Assembly: GCA_900549685.1 (NCBI GenBank)
Contig: UROX01000044.1
Location: forward strand, 1 to 15,921
DNA length: 15,921 nt
Source of the DNA: an uncultured Alistipes sp.
GTDB lineage: Bacteria; Bacteroidota; Bacteroidia; Bacteroidales; Rikenellaceae
Reading direction: 5' to 3'
Shown here: piece by piece, positions 8,340 to 13,811 of the stretch
How the letters are laid out: each line of letters opens with the position of its first letter
Position numbering within the stretch: the first letter of the stretch is position 1
The notes under the pieces: generated by a model
The model's input: only the letters and a program-made list of their open reading frames with translations
Told to the model about the DNA's origin: nothing
Databases searched by the model: none
Translations under genes and position numbers: made by a program

Positions 8340-8855
8340 ATGGTAAAAGAATATATCGTCATTGCGTTCACGGAAAACCAGACCGGCGTGCTCAACCGCA
8401 TCACGGCGCTGTACCTGCGCCGCAAGATCAACATCGAGACGCTCAAAGTGTCCGAATCGTCGATCAAGGGCATCAGCATGTTCGTCATTTCGGCCTTCAC
8501 CACGCAGGAAATCATCGACAAGCTGGCCAAACAGCTCCGCAACATCGTCGAGGTGATCCAGGTAGAATACTACTCGAGCGACGAACTCATCACGCAGGAG
8601 ATCGCGCTGTACAAAATATCGTCGAAAATATTCGAACAGAGCGGCACGGTGGACATGATCGTCCGCGAATGGAACGCCCGCATCATCGAGATGAATCCCT
8701 CTTACGTCGTGGTCGAGAAAACGGGCACGCGCGAGGATATCGACACGATGCGCACCGAGCTGGAAAGCAAAGGACTGCTCACCGAATTCACCCGCTCGGG
8801 CAGCGTCGTGCTGCACCGCGAGCCGGTCGAAGAGAAACTCCAGGAAAAATTGTAA
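8340..8855 (+). CDS. ilvN: Acetolactate synthase, small regulatory subunit
   Basis: This 171-residue ACT-domain protein binds the large subunit, raises its activity and carries the feedback site for valine in known relatives. The N-terminal ACT domain (about 4-78) has VIAFTENQTGVLNRITALYLRRKINIETLKV cut here as FTENQTGVLNRI and RRKINIETLKVS, the family's TGVL turn and NIETL strand. The second half (about 80-165) corresponds to the IlvH/IlvN C-terminal domain and ends in a charged helix. Length is near the usual 160-175. The gap of 18 bp after ilvB fits translation from one polycistronic mRNA. In this part of the operon several Bacteroides species, as I recall, carry an acyl-ACP thioesterase gene before ilvC; none is present here. 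Confidence 0.94.
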   Translation: MVKEYIVIAFTENQTGVLNRITALYLRRKINIETLKVSESSIKGISMFVISAFTTQEIIDKLAKQLRNIVEVIQVEYYSSDELITQEIALYKISSKIFEQSGTVDMIVREWNARIIEMNPSYVVVEKTGTREDIDTMRTELESKGLLTEFTRSGSVVLHREPVEEKLQEKL

Positions 8856-8896
8856 CGGAACGAACATAAACAAAAGATCAAAACACACACGGAATC

Positions 8897-9946
8897 ATGG
8901 CAAAGATGAATTTCGGGGGCGTGATCGAAAACGTGATCACACGCGAGGAATTCCCCCTGAGCAAAGCGCTCGAAGTCCTCAAAAACGAAACGATCGCCGT
9001 CATCGGATACGGCGTACAGGGTCCCGGCCAGTCGCTCAACCTCAAGGACAACGGATTCAACGTCATCGTGGGACAGCGCAAGAACTCGAAAACGTGGGAC
9101 AAGGCCGTAGCCGACGGATGGGTGCCGGGCGAGACGCTCTTCGAAATCGAAGAAGCCTGCCAGCGTGCGACCATCATCGAGTACCTGCTCTCGGACGCCG
9201 CACAGATCGCCGTATGGCCCACTGTCAAGAAGCATCTGACCGCAGGCAAAGCCCTCTATTTCTCGCACGGCTTCGGCGCCACCTATTCGAAACGCACGGG
9301 CATCGTGCCTCCGGCCGACGTGGACGTCATTCTGGTGGCTCCGAAAGGTTCGGGCACCTCGCTGCGCCGTCTTTTCCTCGAAGGCCGCGGACTCAACTCG
9401 AGCTACGCCGTGATGCAGGACGCGACGGGACGGGCCATGGACCGCGTGATCGCGCTGGGTATCGGCGTGGGTTCGGGCTATCTGTTCGAAACGACGTTCA
9501 AACGCGAAGTATACTCCGACCTGACCGGTGAACGCGGAACGCTGATGGGTGCCATTCAGGGTATCTTCGCCGCCCAGTACCAGGTGCTGCGCGAAAACGG
9601 CCACACGCCGTCGGAAGCCTTCAACGAAACCGTAGAGGAACTGACTCAGAGCCTCATGCCGCTGGTAGCCGAAAACGGTATGGACTGGATGTACGCCAAC
9701 TGTTCGACGACGGCCCAGCGCGGTGCGCTCGACTGGTGGAGACCGTTCCGCGACGCGACGCTGCCGGTGTTCCAGAAACTGTATGCCGAAGTAGCGGCAG
9801 GCAACGAGGCGCAGCGTTCCATCGACACGAACAGCAAGCCCGACTACCGCGAAAAGCTCGACGCCGAACTCAAGGAAATGCGCGAGAGCGAAATGTGGCA
9901 GGCCGGTGCGACGGTACGCAGCCTGCGTCCCGAACGCAACAAATAG
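8897..9946 (+). CDS. ilvC: Ketol-acid reductoisomerase (class I)
   Basis: IlvC isomerises and reduces acetolactate or acetohydroxybutyrate to the dihydroxyacids used by IlvD. The 349-residue product has the Rossmann motif GYGVQGPGQ (37-45). The following loop VGQRKNSKTW carries Arg61 and Ser64, which suggests NADPH rather than NADH. FSHGF holds the catalytic His124, and APKGSGTSLRR holds Lys150. The knotted C-terminal domain supplies metal ligands Asp208 and Glu212 in DLTGERGTLMG, and Glu244 and Glu248 in FNETVEELT. Ser270 is in ANCSTTAQRGA. The short class I length fits, unlike the 491-residue E. coli enzyme. It is the last gene of the operon, 41 bp after ilvN. The ilv set here lacks the aminotransferase (ilvE) and threonine deaminase (ilvA), which must lie elsewhere. 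Confidence 0.97.
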   Translation: MAKMNFGGVIENVITREEFPLSKALEVLKNETIAVIGYGVQGPGQSLNLKDNGFNVIVGQRKNSKTWDKAVADGWVPGETLFEIEEACQRATIIEYLLSDAAQIAVWPTVKKHLTAGKALYFSHGFGATYSKRTGIVPPADVDVILVAPKGSGTSLRRLFLEGRGLNSSYAVMQDATGRAMDRVIALGIGVGSGYLFETTFKREVYSDLTGERGTLMGAIQGIFAAQYQVLRENGHTPSEAFNETVEELTQSLMPLVAENGMDWMYANCSTTAQRGALDWWRPFRDATLPVFQKLYAEVAAGNEAQRSIDTNSKPDYREKLDAELKEMRESEMWQAGATVRSLRPERNK

Positions 9947-9948
9947 GT

Positions 9949-10041
9949 CCTGCCCTCTTTGCAGGCTTCCGTTTCCGATCCGGGAACGGAGGGAAGGCAC
10001 AAATCCTGTACGGGTACGGATGTTCACGGGAAATCCGTGAA
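9949..10041 (+). other. Run of hairpins in the 3' untranslated region of the ilv operon
   Basis: Two nucleotides past the ilvC stop a chain of inverted repeats begins. CCTGC (9949-9953) pairs with GCAGG (9961-9965). Directly abutting it, 9966-9976 pairs with 9982-9992 over 11 bp, including two G-T pairs, around a 5-nt loop. A looser one lies at 10003-10021. TTCACGG (10023-10029) pairs with CCGTGAA (10035-10041), a perfect 7-bp stem with a 5-nt loop. The strong terminator at 10049 follows. The function is not known; mRNA 3'-end protection or a 3'-UTR-derived small RNA are possibilities. Confidence 0.45.
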
Positions 10042-10048
10042 ACCGAAG

Positions 10049-10094
10049 AAATTCCGTGTACGGTTTCCATTCGAGAACCGTACACGGAATTTTC
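10049..10094 (+). terminator. Strong intrinsic terminator of the ilvDBNC operon
   Basis: Positions 10049-10065 and 10076-10092 form a perfect 17-bp stem around a 10-nt loop, with TTTTC at the end of the second arm. The near-symmetric A and T ends would let it act on both strands. It lies about 100 nt after the ilvC stop. Confidence 0.85.
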
Positions 10095-10497
10095 GTTTCG
10101 ACGATGAACGGCAACGGATAAAAAAAGCGATCCGATTCCCCCGCCCGGCAACGATATGGTGCTCCCTTCTCCGAAGCGCATCGCTGCGGCACCGACGGTT
10201 TTCGGTCCGGTCGCTGTTTTCCCGTTTCACGATCCGTTCCCGGCCCTGGCGAAGACTTAAATCGCACCGCCGGCACACGAGCGTGCGAAGCACCTGCATT
10301 CGCGAATCGGAATACGGCAGACAGGTCCCGACTTCCGGCCGCCCGTCCGGATCGTTCCGTCGAGGCGGAATCCGCCCCCCTAAATACGTCCGCCCGACGA
10401 TTCGGCACAAGAACGGATCGTCATCGCGAAAGAAGAAAAGACGGCAGCAGAGCAGGTCCCGACTTTTTTCCCTTTTCCTTTTTCCCCACGATTTCAC
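10095..10497. other. Intergenic stretch without a recognised gene
   Basis: About 400 bp separate the ilv terminator from the promoter of the SGNH gene. Open frames cross it on both strands, but their translations are Arg/Ser-rich with no domain, signal or membrane pattern, as expected of GC-rich non-coding DNA. No tRNA T-loop or other RNA gene signature was found. The only structure noted is an imperfect direct repeat (10314-10334 and 10441-10465) and a small GGCGG/CCGCC inverted repeat at 10364-10376. Confidence 0.6.
10314..10465. repeat. Imperfect direct repeat pair upstream of the SGNH gene
   Basis: ACGGCAG followed by CAGGTCCCGACTT occurs at 10314-10334 with one base between the blocks, and again at 10441-10465 with five bases between them. 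The second copy ends about 33 bp before the predicted -7 box. Twenty matching bases in two copies 127 bp apart could mark a regulator site or a small local duplication; neither is shown. Confidence 0.4.
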
Positions 10498-10505
10498 TAT
10501 CTTTC
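10474..10505 (+). promoter_or_regulatory. Putative promoter of the SGNH hydrolase gene
   Basis: TATCTTTC at 10498-10505 matches the TAnnTTTG -7 box in all but the last base. TTTC at 10474-10477 lies 20 bp upstream in the -33 place, the same arrangement as before ilvD. The start codon is 28 bp downstream, giving a normal short leader. Confidence 0.5.
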
Positions 10506-10533
10506 GGTCATTCAAAACAAACGACTCTACCGC

Positions 10534-12294
10534 ATGAAAACACTTCCCGCACGGCTTCTTGCCGCATGGCTGCTGATCGGAGCCTCCGTCGGACTCGAAG
10601 CCCAGCCCGTCGTATGGCACGATCCGCAGAAAACCGACCGTCCCGTACTTCAGGGTCAGGCCGACGACCCGCAGCTCGCCGGCACATTCGACCGGCTGAA
10701 CGAAGCGGTCCGCGAACCGCTCCGGCCGGCCCTTCGTTCGCTCTCGACCCATTCGGCAGGCATGGCCCTGCACTTCTACACGGATTCGCCCCGCATACTG
10801 GTCCGTTACGGCGTGAGCGACGAATACGCCATGACCCACATGCCGGCCATGGGCGTATCGGGCGTCGATCTCTACTCGATAGACGACCACGGAAGATGGA
10901 GCTACCGGCGGCCGGACTTCAATTGGCATTTTTCGGACACGGTCCGTTACTCGTTCACGCCCGCCACGGACAAGCGCTATCCGGGCCGGGGCTACGAGTT
11001 CCGGCTCTATCTGCCGCTCTACAACCATGTCGAATGGATGGAAATCGGCGTAGACTCGGCCGCGATGTTCCGCTGGATTCCCCGCAGGACGGAACGCCCG
11101 ATCGCAGCCTACGGCACGTCGATCCTGCAGGGCGGATGCGCCTCGCGTCCCGGTATGGCATGGACGAACATTCTGTCGAGACGGCTGGACAGGACCGTGC
11201 TGAACTTCGGATTCTCCGGCAACGGCCAGATGGATCCCGAACTCATCGAAGCGTTGGCAGGGACCGATGCCCGACTCTACATTCTCGACTGCATTCCCAA
11301 CCTGACCGGATTCGAAGACTCGGTCTTCACGGCCCGATACATCGACGGCATCACCCGTCTGCGCAGCCGGAGCGACGCGCCGATCTTGCTGGCCGAAGAT
11401 GTCGGCGGCGGCGAGGGGTTCGCCTACCCGGCTTCCGTAAACAAAAACCGGCTGCTGAAAGCCTGTTACGACCGGCTGAGAGAACAAGGGATTGAAAACC
11501 TCCACTACCTGAGCTGCGAGGAGATCGGCATGCCCGAAGACGGCACGGTGGACGGCATCCACCTGACCGATCTGGGCATGAAAACGCTGGCCGAAGCCCA
11601 CGAACGGAAAATTCGGGAAATCCTGCACGAGACCGACGGCGTCCCCTCCACGACACGGGCCGTCACCCAACGGCGCGAATTCCCCGGCTACGAATGGCTC
11701 GACCGGCACGAGGTCCTCAAGGAGCTCAACCGCCGGCAGCCTCCCCGCAACGTCATCATCGGCAATTCGATCACCCATTACTGGGGCGGAAGCGACGGAC
11801 AGTTCCCCGAAAACGGCCCCCGGAGCTGGAAAAAGCACATGGCTCCCGCCGGATTCCGCAACCTGGGCTACGGCAACGACCGGATCGAGAACGTGCTGTG
11901 GCGCGTCCGTCACGGCGAACTGGACGGCTATCGGGCCGAACGGGTCGTGCTGCTCATCGGTGTCAATAACTTCTCCTGCAACGACGACGAACAGATCGCC
12001 TCGGGCATAGCCCGTCTGGTCGAGGCCGTCCGTGACCGCCAGCCCGACGCACGGATCGAAGTGCTCGGCATCCTGCCCTGCCGCTACGGAGAGAGCCGGG
12101 TGAAGCATGTGAACAGCCTGATCGAACAGGCCCTCCGGGCACAAGGCATCGCCTCGTTCCGGGATGTCGGCTACCGCCTGCTGGACAAAAACGGCTCGAT
12201 CGACGAAACGCTGTTCCTCGACGGCCTCCACCCGAACGAAAAAGGATACGCCCGGATCGCCGCCCTCATCGCCGAAGGACCCGACGGACGATAA
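10534..12294 (+). CDS. Secreted tandem SGNH/GDSL hydrolase with two catalytic domains
   Basis: The 586-residue product has a signal peptide (about 1-23, LEA before the cut), so it acts in the periplasm or outside. Residues about 25-185 look like the beta-rich domain found before some SGNH esterases and contain the GxDLY signature as GVDLY (110-114). The first SGNH domain (about 187-365) has YGTSILQGGCA with Ser196, NFGFSGNG (224-231), DCIPN with Asn256, and DGIHL with Asp340/His343. The second (about 405-582) has IIGNSITHYW with Ser412, GYGNDRIENVLWR (445-457), IGVNN with Asn478, and DGLHP with Asp563/His566. Both sites appear complete. Relatives remove acyl groups from carbohydrates or lipids; the substrate here is unknown. 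A separate promoter and flanking terminators suggest a single-gene unit. No polysaccharide-utilisation genes are nearby. Confidence 0.88.
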   Translation: MKTLPARLLAAWLLIGASVGLEAQPVVWHDPQKTDRPVLQGQADDPQLAGTFDRLNEAVREPLRPALRSLSTHSAGMALHFYTDSPRILVRYGVSDEYAMTHMPAMGVSGVDLYSIDDHGRWSYRRPDFNWHFSDTVRYSFTPATDKRYPGRGYEFRLYLPLYNHVEWMEIGVDSAAMFRWIPRRTERPIAAYGTSILQGGCASRPGMAWTNILSRRLDRTVLNFGFSGNGQMDPELIEALAGTDARLYILDCIPNLTGFEDSVFTARYIDGITRLRSRSDAPILLAEDVGGGEGFAYPASVNKNRLLKACYDRLREQGIENLHYLSCEEIGMPEDGTVDGIHLTDLGMKTLAEAHERKIREILHETDGVPSTTRAVTQRREFPGYEWLDRHEVLKELNRRQPPRNVIIGNSITHYWGGSDGQFPENGPRSWKKHMAPAGFRNLGYGNDRIENVLWRVRHGELDGYRAERVVLLIGVNNFSCNDDEQIASGIARLVEAVRDRQPDARIEVLGILPCRYGESRVKHVNSLIEQALRAQGIASFRDVGYRLLDKNGSIDETLFLDGLHPNEKGYARIAALIAEGPDGR

Positions 12295-12331
12295 GCCCCC
12301 CAAAAGGAACACATACCTCCGAACGATTCCG

Positions 12332-12360
12332 GCCGGGAGCCCCCCAAAAAGGCTCCCGGC
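12332..12360 (+). terminator. Terminator-like hairpin after the SGNH gene
   Basis: GCCGGGAGCC (12332-12341) and GGCTCCCGGC (12351-12360) form a perfect 10-bp GC-rich stem with a 9-nt loop, about 40 nt past the stop codon. No T-run follows, so termination may be partial. Confidence 0.6.
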
Positions 12361-12534
12361 TGCCGTTATATGCCCCGACAGATTATCGCATACGCCTATA
12401 TACCCGAGTTTCCGTCCGCTTTTTCGGCTCCTGCCACGGCCGAAACACTTCTCTCCGGCGGCCATTTTTCCCCGCCCGCGACCGCCAGCACAGATTTTGT
12501 CCGCCCTTTCCTCCGGCGAACTCCCGAACGGACC

Positions 12535-12573
12535 GTCTCCGCGCCCCGTGTCTCCGCGCCCCGTGTCTCCGCC
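12535..12573. repeat. 15-bp tandem repeat, about 2.5 copies
   Basis: GTCTCCGCGCCCCGT occurs at 12535-12549 and 12550-12564 and continues as GTCTCCGCC at 12565-12573. The unit is a multiple of three, so it shows up as short amino-acid repeats in open frames on both strands, but neither frame looks coding. It is probably a slippage-prone tract that could vary between strains. Confidence 0.6.
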
Positions 12574-12773
12574 CCACCGAAACCGCTTCCGTCATGCAAC
12601 ATCCGCCAGCCCAAAGGCATCTTCCGTTCCGGAGAAGGGATTCCGCCTGCGGCGCCGTTCTCCCCCGGGAAACGACGACACGCATCGACCGATCCTCCGC
12701 AGACGAAACGGCACGCATTTTGTCCCGAACGTAGCGGAAGATATTCCCGAAAAAACGAATAAAACTCGACGAT

Positions 12774-12884
12774 ATGGCAGAAAAAGAACTCACGCAAGAC
12801 AAACCGGACAAGGGAACGCTTTTCGGAAGCATTCTCTACATAGGAGCGCTGCTCGGCATCATTCTGCTCTCACTGAGCATCTGA
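12774..12884 (+). CDS. Small single-pass membrane protein (36 residues)
   Basis: A short frame encodes a charged, Lys/Asp-rich N-terminus (about 1-14, MAEKELTQDKPDKG) followed by an uninterrupted hydrophobic segment from about residue 15 to the end (ILYIGALLGIILLSLSI). This is what a tail-anchored or N-in small membrane protein looks like, and it stands out from the Pro/Arg-rich noise of the surrounding open frames. A TTTG at 12719-12722 lies 19 bp before a poor TATTCCCG at 12742-12749, a weak promoter candidate. I do not recognise the family. Such proteins often modify larger membrane complexes, but no partner is evident here. The intrinsic terminator at 13186-13222 is the next strong one downstream. 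Confidence 0.6.
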   Translation: MAEKELTQDKPDKGTLFGSILYIGALLGIILLSLSI

Positions 12885-12902
12885 CGTCCTGGAGCGCGGC
12901 TA

Positions 12903-13222
12903 CATACTTCGATGCACCTCCGTCGTTGTCGTCCTGCTTTTCAGACGGCAAGCGTAAATTCCCGGGCCGACCCGAGTATACGCCCCGGAACTCCGGCTCA
13001 TCGAAGCATGCGCGATCATACACTTTGAAACGCACCGGCCTTTGCCGCAGTTTCCGTGCTTTGGGGGTTGCGCCCCGAAGCCTCCGCCGAAGTATATGAT
13101 CGCATCCCGAAAAGTTTCCGCAACGCAAGGAGCGACGACCATCCCGCTCCGTTGCGAGAGACCGCCTCCTCTCCGATTTCGCCGCACCGCCGTTTCGGAA
13201 TGAAACGGCGGTACGTTTTTTT
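12903..13222 (+). ncRNA. Candidate structured RNA ending in an intrinsic terminator
   Basis: Between the 36-residue protein gene and the terminator no convincing reading frame exists, but inverted repeats are dense. Positions 12903-12914 pair with 12999-13010 (11 of 12 bp). Starting one base later, 13012-13020 pairs with 13095-13103 (9 bp, perfect). Inside that, 13058-13066 pairs with 13073-13081 (9 bp, one G-T) around a 6-nt loop, and CGGC 13036-13039 pairs with GCCG 13044-13047. Next, 13124-13134 pairs with 13145-13156 (11 bp, one bulged base). The terminator stem follows at 13186-13212. It does not show the conserved cores of tmRNA, RNase P RNA, SRP RNA or the common riboswitches that I can recall. 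The 5' end is undefined: it may be a separate RNA or the 3' UTR of the small gene. GC-rich DNA makes chance pairing common, so this is a candidate only. Confidence 0.35.
13186..13222 (+). terminator. Strong intrinsic terminator
   Basis: ACCGCCGTTTC (13186-13196) and GAAACGGCGGT (13202-13212) form a perfect 11-bp stem with the loop GGAAT; after ACG comes a run of seven T (13216-13222). It points along the plus strand. The only plus-strand transcript it can end is that of the small membrane protein gene and/or the structured segment before it. Confidence 0.88.
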
Positions 13223-13341
13223 CGGCTCGGATTCTCCCGTTTCCCTTTCTCCGTCGCTATCCGAACGGAGCACAGCGACCGCGGACAACCGCCCCCGATA
13301 CGACCTGCACGACACGTCCGGGACGAAAGACGAAAGCACTA

Positions 13342-13372
13342 TTGTAGAATGTCCGATTTTCGACTAATTTTG
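13342..13372 (+). promoter_or_regulatory. Promoter of the His-rich protein / TonB receptor unit
   Basis: TAATTTTG at 13365-13372 is an exact TAnnTTTG -7 box, and TTG at 13342-13344 lies 20 bp upstream as a -33 element. The first ATG is only 5 nt after the box, so the transcript should start at or just around that codon. Confidence 0.75.
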
Positions 13373-13377
13373 CAATT

Positions 13378-13728
13378 ATGCTGCGGACGATCCGAAAATA
13401 CAATGTGTTAAAACACATCCTGCCGATCCTTTTCGTCGCCTATTACGGGAGCGCTACATTGTTCTATCACACGCATACCGAAAACGGCAGATCCATCAGC
13501 CACTCCCACCCCTACACGTCGGGAACCTCATCGAATCCCCAACACTCGCATGCCGGAGGCGTAATCGTATCGATGATACCGGATTTTCAGGCACCGGATT
13601 CTTCCGTCTGGTCGTTTTCACCCGCAGAGTTTCCTTTAAAAGACATCCGCCGGGACGACCGTTTCTCGGTCGAACGCACCGATGCGCACCGACACTATTC
13701 CCGGCGGGCACCGCCGCACAGAGGATAA
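13378..13728 (+). CDS. Small histidine-rich membrane-anchored protein, possible metal binder
   Basis: The 116-residue product starts with a basic stretch and a hydrophobic segment (about 13-30, ILPILFVAYYGSATLF) that is either a signal peptide or an anchor. Right after it come clustered histidines: YHTHTENG, SISHSHPY and NPQHSHAGG within residues 31-61, a pattern that suggests binding of a metal such as zinc or copper, or heme. The C-terminal half is polar and ends HYSRRAPPHRG. Similar short HTH...HSHP proteins are, as I recall, found before TonB-dependent receptors in Bacteroidales, but their function is unknown to me. ATG 13378 is only 5 nt after the -7 box. A GTG at 13405 (codon 10) would leave a leader of about 25 nt and keep the hydrophobic segment, so it is an alternative start. 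The receptor gene follows 83 bp downstream and is probably co-transcribed. Confidence 0.72.
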   Translation: MLRTIRKYNVLKHILPILFVAYYGSATLFYHTHTENGRSISHSHPYTSGTSSNPQHSHAGGVIVSMIPDFQAPDSSVWSFSPAEFPLKDIRRDDRFSVERTDAHRHYSRRAPPHRG

Positions 13729-13811
13729 CCGTCTCGCTGACGGACACCGAACATTCCGAACGCACAGGCGTCCGGACACCACGCATCTTCATCCTAACCA
13801 ATCCGAACTTT

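Larger units (their letters stand above)
12295..12773. other. Intergenic stretch with hairpins and a short tandem repeat, no recognised gene
   Basis: Apart from the terminator-like hairpin at 12332-12360 and the 15-bp tandem repeat at 12535-12573, there is a 7-bp hairpin (TTTCGGC 12422-12428 with GCCGAAA 12439-12445) and a 6-bp inverted repeat (GGAGAA 12631-12636 with TTCTCC 12658-12663). Open frames on both strands give low-complexity Pro/Arg/Ser translations without family features and are not called. The pyrimidine-rich plus strand is notable but unexplained. Confidence 0.5.

Noticed and set aside
6489..8888. 799-codon minus-strand frame across ilvB and ilvN
   Set aside because: It spans two well-recognised plus-strand genes and their gap, is His/Arg/Asp-rich and has no family motif.
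9959..10537. 192-codon plus-strand frame between ilvC and the SGNH gene
   Set aside because: It covers the terminator hairpin and is Arg/Ser-rich with no signal, membrane or domain pattern.
10024..12465. 813-codon minus-strand frame across the SGNH gene and its upstream region
   Set aside because: It runs through a strong terminator, a promoter and a well-supported plus-strand gene; its translation lacks domain features.
12370..12832. Overlapping open frames on both strands with VSAPR-like or RGAET-like repeats
   Set aside because: The amino-acid repeats come from the 15-bp tandem DNA repeat; both translations are low-complexity and neither has a convincing start region.
13023..13377. Known metabolite riboswitch (for example cobalamin) before the receptor unit
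   Set aside because: No recognisable conserved core was found, and the predicted promoter at 13342-13372 lies downstream of the terminator, so the structured region would not be part of that mRNA.
12295..13377. CRISPR array, tRNA, insertion sequence or attachment site in the longest gene-poor stretch
   Set aside because: No regularly spaced repeats, tRNA T-loop, transposase frame or flanking target duplication was seen.
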